A stretch of DNA of 64,000 nucleotides from JAIBBD01 sp041390685. Its GTDB lineage: Bacteria > Chloroflexota > Dehalococcoidia > UBA2979. Below the pieces are notes generated by a model. It saw only the letters and a list, made by a program, of their open reading frames with translations, did not search any database and was not told the DNA's origin. A program made the translations under genes and the position numbers. Every line of letters starts with the position of its first letter. Positions within the stretch are counted from its first letter, which is position 1. Location: positions 558,001-622,000 of the forward strand of contig JAWKPL010000001.1 in assembly GCA_041390685.1 (NCBI GenBank). The letters run 5' to 3'. Below are positions 16,591-24,342 of the stretch, in pieces.

Positions 16591-17664
16591 GTGACGACGA
16601 CATCGACGCCGGCCATCGACGAGGACCGGCTGAACGGGCTGATCGGACAGGTAGTCAACGACTTCGGAGCAACGATCTCCTCAGCGCTGGTCACGATGGG
16701 AGACCGGCTGGGGCTGTACCAAACGCTGCGGAACGTGGGCCCCGTCACGGCCGAGGGTTTCGCCTCGAAGACGGGGCTGAGTGGGCGGTATCTCCGGCAC
16801 TGGCTGCTGAACCAGGCGGCCTCCGGATACATCAGCTACGAGCCGTCGACGGGCGCGTACTCGCTCTCGCCCGAGCAGGCGCTGGTGTTCGCGGATGACG
16901 ACAGCCCGGCAGCGATGGTGGGTGGGTTCACGCTGATGACGGCGGTTGTGCGAGACGAGCCGCGAATCACCGAGGCTATGCGCCGGGGACAGGGGCTCCT
17001 GTGGCGGGAGCACGACGCGGGGCTGTTCACGGGCACGGCACGGTTCTTCAAGCCGGGGTACGTCGCGAACATCGAGCGGCACTGGCTGCCCGCGTTGGAG
17101 GACATCGAGCCGGTGCTGCGAACGGGGGGGACGGTCGCGGACATCGGGTGCGGGTATGGGGCCTCGACGATCCTGATGGCACAGGCGTACCCGGCGTCGC
17201 GGTTCTTCGGGTTCGACACGCACGCGGAGTCGATCGAATCGGCGCGGCAGGCGGCGGCCGACGCGGGAGTGGACGACCGAGTCACGTTCGAGGTGGCAGG
17301 TGGCCGGGACTTTCCGGGGAGCGGGTACGACCTCGTCACGTACTTCGACTGCCTGCACGACATGGGGGACCCGGGAGGGGCGGCGAAGCACGCGCTGGCG
17401 GCGCTGGCGCCCGGGGGTTCGGTCATGCTGGTGGAGCCGATGGCGGGCGCCACGGTGGAGGAGAACCTGAATCCAGTGGGCCGGCTGTTTGCGGCGGCAT
17501 CCGTGCTGGTATGCACGCCACATGCGATCGCGGAAGGCGGCGAGCCCCTGGGCACGGTCGCGACCGACGCCGAGCTGCGGGCGGTGTTCGAGTCGGCCGG
17601 GTTCAGGAGCTTCGAGCGGGTCGCCGAGTCAGCGACGAACCGGGTCTTCCAGGCTCGACGCTGA
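16591..17664 (+). CDS. class I SAM-dependent methyltransferase with N-terminal winged-helix domain, paralogue 1
   Basis: A 357-residue protein. An N-terminal winged-helix dimerisation domain (about 20-90) is followed by a Rossmann methyltransferase fold with motif I VADIGCGYGAS and a DCLHDMGDP segment. This is the Rv2258c-like architecture seen in many actinobacterial and chloroflexal genomes; the substrate is unknown. I start at GTG 16591, preceded by GAAGGAG, rather than further upstream inside the LuxR gene. A close paralogue lies on the other strand at 53846-54925. A 34-bp palindrome follows the stop. Confidence 0.88.
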   Translation: MTTTSTPAIDEDRLNGLIGQVVNDFGATISSALVTMGDRLGLYQTLRNVGPVTAEGFASKTGLSGRYLRHWLLNQAASGYISYEPSTGAYSLSPEQALVFADDDSPAAMVGGFTLMTAVVRDEPRITEAMRRGQGLLWREHDAGLFTGTARFFKPGYVANIERHWLPALEDIEPVLRTGGTVADIGCGYGASTILMAQAYPASRFFGFDTHAESIESARQAAADAGVDDRVTFEVAGGRDFPGSGYDLVTYFDCLHDMGDPGGAAKHALAALAPGGSVMLVEPMAGATVEENLNPVGRLFAAASVLVCTPHAIAEGGEPLGTVATDAELRAVFESAGFRSFERVAESATNRVFQARR

Positions 17665-17680
17665 GGGACAGCAGATGGTG

Positions 17681-17714
17681 AGCGCCCGGGATGGAGTACT
17701 CCATCCCGGGCGCT
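17681..17714. terminator. 34-bp perfect palindrome, bidirectional terminator
   Basis: AGCGCCCGGGATGGAGT is followed directly by its exact reverse complement, giving 17 bp per arm with no spacer. In RNA it folds with a small loop at the AGTACT centre. It sits 17 bp after the methyltransferase stop and 13 bp before the convergent lipase stop, so it can end transcription from both sides. Confidence 0.75.
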
Positions 17715-17726
17715 TCCCGTATCAGA

Positions 17727-18440
17727 TCAGTCGCGCAGCGCCTCGAGAACGGCCTGGTGGACCTCGGGCATCGCCAGGAGGTCGCCGTGAGGGCCGGCGA
17801 CCGAGATTTCGCGAGCATCACTGTAGAGACGACCGAGGTCGGGGTTGCCTTCCTCGTTGACGAGCGTGGTGTATGTGACGTCTCCGGGCGTCCGGTCACC
17901 GCCGTTGAGGTCGTTGAGGAATTCGCTGAAGGGGCACATCTGGCCTCCAGTGTCGGCGGGGAGGAGGCATGCGGAGAGGTCGCCGAACTGGGGGGTGTCG
18001 ATGGAGACGTAGCGGCTCACCTCGGCGGTGCCGCCGAGGAAGCGGATGTAGTGCCGGAGGGAGAGGCCGCCCATCGAGAAACCAACGACGTCCACGGACT
18101 CGACGTCGGTCAGCGCCTCGATCTCCGCGACGAAGGAGCGCAGGTACTCGGCGTTGGCGCGGTTGTCATCGCCGGGGAGGATGGCGATGAAGGCATGGAA
18201 GCCATTGGCGTCGAGGAAGCGCTTGAGCGGCAGCATCTCGCGGGGACTGCCGAGCCAGCCGTGCACGAGTATGACGGGGCGGCGGCCATCCGCGGCGGCG
18301 GTGGGGGCGGGGGTGGAGGCGCCCGGCGTGGCAGCCGGTGCGCCAGCAGAGGGGTCGCCCGCCACGCCGGGGGCGTCCTCGCCGCAGGACGCGGCAAGCA
18401 CGCTGATGGCCAGTAGCGCGGTGAGGGCGAACCGGAGCAC
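17727..18440 (-). CDS. alpha/beta-hydrolase lipase lipoprotein
   Basis: A 237-residue predicted lipoprotein with lipobox VLAASC, a Pro/Ala/Thr-rich linker, then an alpha/beta-hydrolase domain. The oxyanion motif VILVHGWLGS and nucleophile elbow GFSMGG are clear, and a late Asp and the GPHGDLL histidine can complete the triad. The pattern fits triacylglycerol lipase/esterase class 2. The GTG at 18440 is chosen because it places the lipobox properly; the frame continues upstream through the neighbouring small gene. Its role is probably extracellular ester hydrolysis. Confidence 0.88.
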   Translation of the reverse strand: MLRFALTALLAISVLAASCGEDAPGVAGDPSAGAPAATPGASTPAPTAAADGRRPVILVHGWLGSPREMLPLKRFLDANGFHAFIAILPGDDNRANAEYLRSFVAEIEALTDVESVDVVGFSMGGLSLRHYIRFLGGTAEVSRYVSIDTPQFGDLSACLLPADTGGQMCPFSEFLNDLNGGDRTPGDVTYTTLVNEEGNPDLGRLYSDAREISVAGPHGDLLAMPEVHQAVLEALRD

Positions 18441-18492
18441 GCATCGAGGGTACTGCGCCGGCGCGGGCAGTGCCGATGGGCAGCCAGCGGTG

Positions 18493-18732
18493 TCAGCGGG
18501 GGGGCGGGTCTGACCTCGGGGCGAGGGTGAGGTTCCAGCCGGGGACCTGGACGCGGGCGGCGAGCTTCGCTCCGTTGTCGAAGCGCACCTGGGCAACGCC
18601 GCAGCCGACGCAGCCGAGGACATCCCAGTTGGTGCCGCCCGGCCAATGCCCGAGAACACGACCCACGGCGGTGCCGATGGTGCGCATGAGATCGGGAGGG
18701 ACGTCAGTCATGTGGTGTTCGTGTTCGGCCAT
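18493..18732 (-). CDS. small hypothetical protein with CxxC
   Basis: A 79-residue soluble protein with a His-rich start (MAEHEHHM), a CVGCG pair near residues 41-45 and a predicted beta-strand tail. GAGG lies five nt before the ATG. It precedes the lipase on the same strand by about 50 bp. I do not recognise the family; the cysteine pair and histidines could bind a metal. Confidence 0.6.
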   Translation of the reverse strand: MAEHEHHMTDVPPDLMRTIGTAVGRVLGHWPGGTNWDVLGCVGCGVAQVRFDNGAKLAARVQVPGWNLTLAPRSDPPPR

Positions 18733-18955
18733 CGTTGCCTCGTTTCGTCGGGTGCTGTCGCCCGGTGATTATGGGGGACTAGGGCCGCATGGCGCTTCGC
18801 GCCGCCGTTCGTCGCCGCGGGCGGATTGCGGGGGACGTCCGCCGGCCAGGTGTGCGCTGTGCAAGCGATCCGACATGCGCGAGCGGCTTCGTTACGCGCT
18901 TCGCAAGTCGTCAGGGGCAAGACTCGGGACGGTGACGGGAGAGAGGAGCGCACGG

Positions 18956-19144
18956 ATGGAAACGTTGATTGCCGGAGTCGGAGCCGCGGCGGTCCTTGCA
19001 GCGGCGGAGCTGGTGATCCGCGCTCGACGCTTCGAGGCGATACTCCCGAGACTGCGAACCCAGGCGCGACGCCCCCGTGCGGCTTCGCGTGCAGCCGCGA
19101 ACGGCACGGCGAGGGGACTGCGGGCGAGCCGGCAGAGCGGCTGA
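18956..19144 (+). CDS. small single-pass membrane protein
   Basis: A 62-residue protein with one N-terminal membrane helix (about 3-22) and a very basic Arg/Ala-rich cytoplasmic tail. The ATG at 18956 has GAGAGGAG 7 nt upstream. The frame remains open to the left but without a comparable ribosome site. Function unknown. Confidence 0.5.
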   Translation: METLIAGVGAAAVLAAAELVIRARRFEAILPRLRTQARRPRAASRAAANGTARGLRASRQSG

Positions 19145-19201
19145 CGGCGGGAGCAGGGCGGTATCGCGCGGCCGGGGTCCGAGGCCGGCGTCTCAGACGA
19201 T

Positions 19202-19753
19202 TCAAGGGACGAGCGCGGCCCATCGCTGGGCGAGGCCTGCCGGGGGGATCGGCGGCAGCGGGTCGTATCGAACACCAGCTTCAGCGGCGAGCCGCGCGGC
19301 GGTGCGCTCCGCTTCGTCCCAGCGGGAGGCGCAGACCTCGCGCCAGTGTGCGGAGCCGTGACGTGCGACCCATGCCTCGTAGTCCGCGAGCCAGCGGTAC
19401 GCCTGCGCGAGCCGACCGGGTGCCGGCTCTTCCTCGGGACCCTGAAGCGCCGCCCTCGGATCCGGAAACGCACCGCCCAATCGGGCGCCGGGACGCGCAT
19501 GGGGAAGGCGGCCAGTACGCGGGAGGCTGATGGCGCCTGAGGCGTCGACGAGGAGCAGTCCGCCGCTCCAGAGCAGCACGGCAAGCCGACCGACCTCGTG
19601 CCAGTAGTAGCGGTTGTGTTCACCGGTGTCCCAGTGACCGCGGTGCAAGCCGTACCTGGTCAAGAGGTTCCCATCCGGGTGGCGGATGTCCTGCCCCCAC
19701 AGCCAGCACTGCGCGTCCATTAGCTGGGAGCCGGTGAGTTCATTCGCCACCAC
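19202..19753 (-). CDS. conserved-looking hypothetical protein (CWLWGQDIR N-terminus)
   Basis: A 183-residue soluble protein with an aromatic-rich N-terminal half (CWLWGQDIRHPDGNLLTRYG, then NRYYWHEVGRLAVLLW) and a helical C-terminal half ending in a Pro-rich segment. I start at GTG 19753 because GGAGGAG lies seven nt upstream. I recall similar hypothetical proteins but no function. It converges with the small membrane protein gene and lies downstream of the repeat protein. Confidence 0.65.
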   Translation of the reverse strand: MVANELTGSQLMDAQCWLWGQDIRHPDGNLLTRYGLHRGHWDTGEHNRYYWHEVGRLAVLLWSGGLLLVDASGAISLPRTGRLPHARPGARLGGAFPDPRAALQGPEEEPAPGRLAQAYRWLADYEAWVARHGSAHWREVCASRWDEAERTAARLAAEAGVRYDPLPPIPPAGLAQRWAALVP

Positions 19754-19858
19754 GGCGTGACTCCTCCTGCACATGGATGGCACCGCGCACCGCGCCGTGC
19801 AGTGTAGGGTCAGTACGCGCGCGCTGGCGAGGGAACGTGGTGGCGACGTCCGGCGTCG

Positions 19859-19899
19859 AAGCGGATGCCCGGGCCCCTCGGGAGCCCGGGCATCCGCTT
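19859..19899 (-). terminator. strong hairpin terminator after the His-rich repeat protein gene
   Basis: The arms AAGCGGATGCCCGGGC and GCCCGGGCATCCGCTT form a perfect 16-bp stem with a 9-nt loop that can itself pair CCC with GGG. It lies 28 bp beyond the stop at 19927. Confidence 0.7.
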
Positions 19900-19926
19900 C
19901 TGGTTGGGCGGGAACGTCCGACGCGG

Positions 19927-20703
19927 CTAGACGCGCTTTGTCATGGCGCGGCCGACTCCCGTGGCAGCGATGGCGATTCCCACACCGATGATCGCGAGTA
20001 TGCCAGCAGGAGTGCGCGCGATCAGACCCGCGTTGCCGGTGCGCGGCGGCACGGGCTGCGCAGGCTGGGGTTGCGCAGGCTGAGGCTGCGCGGCCTTCGG
20101 CGCTTCGGCGGCCTGCGCTCCACTGTTTTCTGAGTGTGCTCCGCCTTCGCCGTGGACGAGAGCTTCAATCGCTGTCATGGCGTCCTGGGAAGAGACGCGC
20201 TTGTCGCGCCACTCGTGCACGAAATGGTCGATCTCCTCGAGGAGGCCGGCGCGCTGGGCCGCGGGTACTTCGTGGACGAGGTGGTCGATCTCAGCCATCG
20301 CCTCGTCAGCGGGGAGCGTGCCCTCGTCCCATTCGTGGACGACGTGGTCAATGGACTGAATCGCCGCCGCCGCCTCGTCATCGTCATGATGTGCTCCGCC
20401 CTCGCCGTGGACGAGGGCTTCGATCGCGGTCATCGCGTCTTCTGATGAGACGCGCCCGTCACGCCATTCGTGCACGAAGTGGTCGATCTCCTCGAGGAGG
20501 CCGGCGCGCTGGGCCGCGGGTACTTCGTGGACGAGGTGGTCGATCTCGGCCATCGCTTCGTCAGCGGGGAGCGTGCCCTCGTCCCATTCGTGGACGACGT
20601 GGTCGATGGACTGGATCGCCGCTTCCTGAGCGGACACGGGGCCACCTGGTGCCAGCCCGAGCAACGCTACCACTGCCGCCGCGACCAGGAGTTGTCGCCT
20701 CAA
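19927..20703 (-). CDS. secreted, C-terminally anchored protein with duplicated His/Glu-rich helical repeats
   Basis: A 258-residue protein I do not recognise. It has a signal peptide (1-25, cleavage after PVSA), two 77-residue repeats (29-105 and 114-190) differing at only two positions, a Pro/Gln/Ala linker and a C-terminal membrane helix with a TKRV tail. Each repeat is itself two 40-residue sub-repeats of the form IDHxVHEWx[DE]G...AMxxI[DE]xLVH, giving four copies and about 18 histidines, mostly in H-x-x-H spacing. Metal or haem binding at the cell surface is plausible. The TTG start at 20703 has GGAGG eight nt upstream, and a consensus-like promoter lies 65-93 bp upstream. A ZnuA-like gene precedes it. 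Confidence 0.75.
   Translation of the reverse strand: MRRQLLVAAAVVALLGLAPGGPVSAQEAAIQSIDHVVHEWDEGTLPADEAMAEIDHLVHEVPAAQRAGLLEEIDHFVHEWRDGRVSSEDAMTAIEALVHGEGGAHHDDDEAAAAIQSIDHVVHEWDEGTLPADEAMAEIDHLVHEVPAAQRAGLLEEIDHFVHEWRDKRVSSQDAMTAIEALVHGEGGAHSENSGAQAAEAPKAAQPQPAQPQPAQPVPPRTGNAGLIARTPAGILAIIGVGIAIAATGVGRAMTKRV
20134..20364 (-). repeat. 231-bp tandem repeat, distal copy
   Basis: This stretch encodes residues 114-190 of the His-rich protein and is nearly identical in DNA to 20389-20619. The period is 255 bp including a short Asp/Ala spacer. Most differences are silent, so the duplication looks either recent or homogenised. Confidence 0.85.
20389..20619 (-). repeat. 231-bp tandem repeat, proximal copy
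   Basis: This stretch encodes residues 29-105 of the His-rich protein. Protein-level differences from the distal copy are Gly to Lys (DG/DK) and Glu to Gln (SSED/SSQD). Confidence 0.85.
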
Positions 20704-20767
20704 GTCTCTTGCCTCCAATACGCCTCTTGGCGCCGGGTGTTCAGCGGCCCGACGCGTCCGCAACCTC

Positions 20768-20796
20768 CTTATAAGTGAGTCTTGGTCTCAGTTCAA
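20768..20796 (-). promoter_or_regulatory. sigma70-type promoter for the His-rich repeat protein
   Basis: On the minus strand TTGAAC, a 17-bp spacer and TATAAG form one of the best promoter matches in this GC-rich window. Predicted transcription starts near 20761, leaving a leader of about 58 nt before the TTG at 20703. Confidence 0.6.
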
Positions 20797-20835
20797 GGGG
20801 ATGAGATGCCGTATCACCCGCGGGAAACGACCTCG

Positions 20836-21855
20836 TCAGCGGAGGTGAGCGACGAGGCTGCGCATGTTGAACCGGATGAGGTCGAGGTAGGTGGGGGCAT
20901 CCTCGGTGAAGGCGTCGGTCATCAGGACGCCGACGGTGATGCCCTGGTCGCGCGCGAGCTGGTCAAGGATCGACGACTCGTACTGGGGTTCTCGGAAGAC
21001 CGCCGGGACGCCGGCCTGCTCCACGCGGTCGTAGAGGGACGCCAGGGCGGCAACGGAGGTCTCGCCTTCCCCATCGGATGGGAGGATGGAGCCGAGGACC
21101 TCGAACCCGAAACGCGCGGCCAGGTAGCCGTACGCGTCGTGCTGGACGACCAGGACGCGGCGAGCGGGCGGGATGGTCTGGATGGCGGCTTCCATCTCCG
21201 CGTCGAGGGCGCGGACCTGGGCGGCGTACCGTTCGCCGTTCGCGCGATAGAGGTCTTCGCCTTCCGGGTCGACCGACGCGAGGCCGGTGGCGATGACGGG
21301 GATCAGCTCGATCACGCGTTGAGGATCGAGCCAGAAGTGGGGATCTCCGCCCCGGTAGTCGTGGGTGTGGTCGCCGTGATCGACGACCAGGTCGCGGATG
21401 ATGACATCGATGGAGTCGGTGACGACGAGGGTCGGAAGGGCGGCTTCGCGCGCGGCGCGGCGCCAGGCCGTCCGCTCCGCGAACGCCTCGAAGTGGCCGC
21501 CCACGGTGATGAGGTAGTCCGCCTCGACGAGACGCACAAGATCCTGCGGCGTGACCTCGTAGTCGTGGGGGTTGCTGCCGGGAGGGGTGACGGACCAGAC
21601 CTCGATGCGTCCTCGGCCGATGTTCTGGACGATGTCGGCGAGCACGGCGAATGAGACTGCGACCAGCTTTTGGTCGCCACCGTGAGTCGATGACCCGGCG
21701 TCCTGAGCGGCGGCCGGCTGACCGGCGGACGGAGCATCGGAGGCGGGTGAGGCAGGGCCGGACGAGGCGCCGCCAGAGCCACACGCAGCGAGGACGGACG
21801 CGACGCAGAGCATCGCGCAGACGGCACCCCACTGAAGCAGCCGCCGGACCAACAT
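20836..21855 (-). CDS. metal (Zn/Mn-type) ABC transporter substrate-binding lipoprotein, ZnuA-like
   Basis: A 339-residue predicted lipoprotein (lipobox SVLAAC) of the cluster A-I metal-binding family. Ligand motifs are in the expected order: SNPHDYE, the His/Asp-rich loop HGDHTHD followed by PHFWLDP, and VQHDAYGYLAARFG; a final acidic ligand region follows near LMTDAF. It captures Zn or Mn for an ABC importer, but no permease or ATPase genes are adjacent. ATG 21855 has GGAG close upstream. A 13-bp palindrome over the putative -10 suggests metal-dependent repression. The gene precedes the His-rich repeat protein on the same strand. Confidence 0.9.
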   Translation of the reverse strand: MLVRRLLQWGAVCAMLCVASVLAACGSGGASSGPASPASDAPSAGQPAAAQDAGSSTHGGDQKLVAVSFAVLADIVQNIGRGRIEVWSVTPPGSNPHDYEVTPQDLVRLVEADYLITVGGHFEAFAERTAWRRAAREAALPTLVVTDSIDVIIRDLVVDHGDHTHDYRGGDPHFWLDPQRVIELIPVIATGLASVDPEGEDLYRANGERYAAQVRALDAEMEAAIQTIPPARRVLVVQHDAYGYLAARFGFEVLGSILPSDGEGETSVAALASLYDRVEQAGVPAVFREPQYESSILDQLARDQGITVGVLMTDAFTEDAPTYLDLIRFNMRSLVAHLR

Positions 21856-21875
21856 CTCGCTCCCCCTCGGCGCCA

Positions 21876-21905
21876 ATGATACCGAGTATCGACTTTTTCG
21901 GACAA
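21876..21905 (-). promoter_or_regulatory. promoter and palindromic operator candidate of the ZnuA-like gene
   Basis: On the minus strand TTGTCC, an 18-bp spacer and TATCAT form a promoter-like pair about 20-50 bp before the ATG. The palindrome GATAC-CGA-GTATC (21878-21890) overlaps the -10, a typical place for a repressor such as a Fur- or DtxR-family metal sensor. No regulator can be named. Confidence 0.45.
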
Positions 21906-21962
21906 GCGGCGACGCCGGGAGCGACGGCCCGGGAGCCAGGCGGGTCGACCGGGAGCAGGAGG

Positions 21963-23234
21963 TCAGCGGGCGAGATCGATGGGGCGCGGCAGCCGCAGGG
22001 CCACGGCAAAGAGGAGGAGGGACGCGGCGAACGTGCCCATGAACATGAGCAGGGCCCAGTCGTAGCTGCCGGTGGCGTCGTAGATGGCGCCGGCCAGCGT
22101 CGGACTCAGGATCTGACCGAGGGTCTCCACGACGGCGACGGCTCCGAGGATGGTCGCGAAGTGGCTCAACCCGAAGGCGCGTGTGAGGAGGAGCGCCTCC
22201 ATCATCGGACCGCCGGCGGTGCCGACGACCCAGAGGGTCAGAAAGAGCCCGATTGCTGCCGGGCTGGTGCTGATGGTGAGTGTGGCCATGGCTCCCGCCA
22301 GGCAACCTGCCAGCGCCAGCGCCGCGTACTCGAAACGGGGGATGCGGTCGGCGGCGAGTCCGACGAGCATCCTCGTCGCGATGCTGAGGCCGGCGGTGAC
22401 CGAGACGATGGTGGCGGCGGTCCGGCGGGAGATGCCGTTGGCCTCGTAGAAGGGAACCTGGTGCACCAACCAGCCGAAGAGGCCGAAGAAGAAGAGCATC
22501 AGCGCGAGCGAGAGCGTCCAGAAGAGGGGTGAGCGGAGCGCCTCTCGGAGGGTGACGCCTGACAGGGGCTCCTCGGGAAGGCCTCCTGGCGCCGAGGCGC
22601 CGCCGGTGTCGACATCGTACCGACCGACGGGCGCGTTGCGGACGACGAACAGGCCGATGGACGTGAAGACGACGGCGACAGCGACACCGGACCACAGGAG
22701 CGCGCCTCGCCAGCCGGCTAGGTCGATCAACGCCCCCATGACGGGGAGCACGAGGAAGCCGCCGAGGGAGAAGCCGGTGCCCAAGATACTAACGGCGATG
22801 CCACGACGGCGGTCGAACCAGCGTGAGATGAGCGCCATGAACGGGATGAAGAACATCAACGTGCGCGCGACGGCGTTGAGCGTGGAGTAGCAGTACCACT
22901 GCCAGAGCTCCTGCGTGGTCGCCAGAAGCAGATAGGTCGCAGCCGTCGCGACACCGCCGACGATGATGGCGGACCGCGCCCCGCGCTGATCCACCCACCG
23001 CCCGACGAGGGGGCCGCAGAGGCCGCTGACGAGCAGCGAGACGGAGAACGCGAAGGAGACCTCCGAGCGGGACCAGCCGAACTCGGCTTCGAGCGGGCGG
23101 ACGTAGAGGCCGAAAGCCCACATCGATACGCCGCTGCCGAGCGCCATCGCGGCGACGGAGGCCGCGAGGATCCACCATCCGTAGTAGACCGAGCGTGGCC
23201 GGCGGATGACGCCAGCAGCGGACGCGACACGCAC
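21963..23234 (-). CDS. MFS transporter (monocarboxylate/oxalate-type), paralogue 2
   Basis: A 423-residue 12-helix carrier with YYGWW at the N-terminus, a helix 2-3 loop (GRWVDQRGARSAI), a long central loop and a helix 8-9 loop (ADRIPRFEYAAL). It resembles the MFS at 11968-13287 in layout. The GTG at 23234 is chosen because AAGGAG lies six nt upstream; about 49 upstream codons in the same frame look non-coding. Substrate unknown, probably a small organic anion. Confidence 0.88.
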   Translation of the reverse strand: MRVASAAGVIRRPRSVYYGWWILAASVAAMALGSGVSMWAFGLYVRPLEAEFGWSRSEVSFAFSVSLLVSGLCGPLVGRWVDQRGARSAIIVGGVATAATYLLLATTQELWQWYCYSTLNAVARTLMFFIPFMALISRWFDRRRGIAVSILGTGFSLGGFLVLPVMGALIDLAGWRGALLWSGVAVAVVFTSIGLFVVRNAPVGRYDVDTGGASAPGGLPEEPLSGVTLREALRSPLFWTLSLALMLFFFGLFGWLVHQVPFYEANGISRRTAATIVSVTAGLSIATRMLVGLAADRIPRFEYAALALAGCLAGAMATLTISTSPAAIGLFLTLWVVGTAGGPMMEALLLTRAFGLSHFATILGAVAVVETLGQILSPTLAGAIYDATGSYDWALLMFMGTFAASLLLFAVALRLPRPIDLAR

Positions 23235-23489
23235 TGGCGGCTCCTTCGACGCGGGTGATCCGCGATCGATCGGGAGGACTGCGGAGAAGATAGCATTCGG
23301 GCGGAAGGCCAGGCGCAACTCGGGCGTGTCCGAGCGTCTCGTGCGATCGCAGCCCAGCGATGCGAGGGTGCAGGACCTCAAGCGGCGGTGATCGGCGGCG
23401 GCTTCACCGACAACGGGGCGACGGCAGGCCCGCAGGCCGGGGGCGTACGCAGGCCGAGAACGGCAGGCGGTTACGGCGCGGCCAGGGGA

Positions 23490-24125
23490 TCAGCCGGGAG
23501 GGGTAGGACGTTCCAAGACCGTCCAGCGATAGCCACGTTGCCGCACGGTGCGTATCTCGAGCGAGGGGAGGCGCCGGAGCTTGTGGCGGAGTCGATAGAG
23601 ATGCGCCTCGATGGCGCGCCGTTCGACTTCGGGGTGCCCGAGTGCTCGTGCCAGCGTCTGGGGCGTGACCGGCCGGCCCGCTCCCTCCATGAGGCAGCCG
23701 AGGAGACGCACCTCCGAGGCCGACAGGGGGACGAACGCGGACCCGTGCTGGAGCCCGTCCGGGGTCAGCTCGGGCTGAACAGGCGACTCGGAGCGGCGCA
23801 TTGCGCGGGCGCGGGTCGCGCGCCACAGGATCTCCTCGCGCGAGGCGCCGACGAAGACTAGATCGTCAGAGCGCGTTGTTATGTCCTGCATCGGCGTGAC
23901 AGGATCGAACATGCGCAGGCAGAGATAGCCAGCGTCGGCGGCCGCTTCCTCGAGGAGACACTGGCCGGGGTGGGCCATGACCAGGACGACGGCGGAGGGT
24001 GGAACCCTGGTCAGTTCTCGCGAGGAGATGCCGGAGAGCGCTTCCGGTACGTTCGCCCGCACGAACTCGGGGACACGCTGTCCGATCGCGAGGGTGATGT
24101 CGTTCCGACGGTCGTCCGCCGTCAT
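23490..24125 (-). CDS. winged-helix transcriptional regulator (OmpR/PhoB-type DNA-binding domain) with unusual N-terminus
   Basis: A 211-residue protein. Residues about 125-205 form an OmpR/PhoB-type winged helix (PLSASEVRLLGCLMEG, then RRAIEAHLYRLRHKLRR and VRQRGYRW). The first 115 residues have alternating strands and helices like a receiver domain but no obvious phosphoacceptor aspartate pocket, so it may be a degenerate receiver or an unrelated sensor. The ATG at 24125 has GGAGGAG upstream. It precedes the MFS gene on the same strand by about 255 bp and is divergent from the opp operon, so it may regulate either. Confidence 0.8.
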   Translation of the reverse strand: MTADDRRNDITLAIGQRVPEFVRANVPEALSGISSRELTRVPPSAVVLVMAHPGQCLLEEAAADAGYLCLRMFDPVTPMQDITTRSDDLVFVGASREEILWRATRARAMRRSESPVQPELTPDGLQHGSAFVPLSASEVRLLGCLMEGAGRPVTPQTLARALGHPEVERRAIEAHLYRLRHKLRRLPSLEIRTVRQRGYRWTVLERPTPPG

Positions 24126-24231
24126 GGCGCTCCTCCACCGCACATGGTGTGCTCACGCCTTTACGACCATGAGTCATCCCGATGAACTTCTCGTTTCACG
24201 CGCGGGGGGCGGCGATCCTGTGACCAAAGTG

Positions 24232-24247
24232 TGTGAATCAAGTCACA
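24232..24247. promoter_or_regulatory. CRP-type operator candidate upstream of the opp-amidase operon
   Basis: TGTGAATCAAGTCACA is an exact match to TGTGA-N6-TCACA. It lies in the 217-bp divergent gap, centred about 104 bp upstream of the oppD start at 24343. The distance would suit a class I activation site if transcription begins near 24298, which I cannot confirm. Confidence 0.6.
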
Positions 24248-24342
24248 AGCGCTTCACGCCCCGGCCTCCCTGACGTAACAGGGCGTAACTAGCCTGCCTC
24301 CATCGCAGCCCCGCGAGACAGCGAGGGCCGAGAGGAGGCGAG

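Noticed and set aside
24253..24281. TTCACG-N17-TAACAG as the opp promoter
   Set aside because: The match is poor, and other -10-like words (TAACTA at 24286) are equally good; only the CRP-like site is supported.
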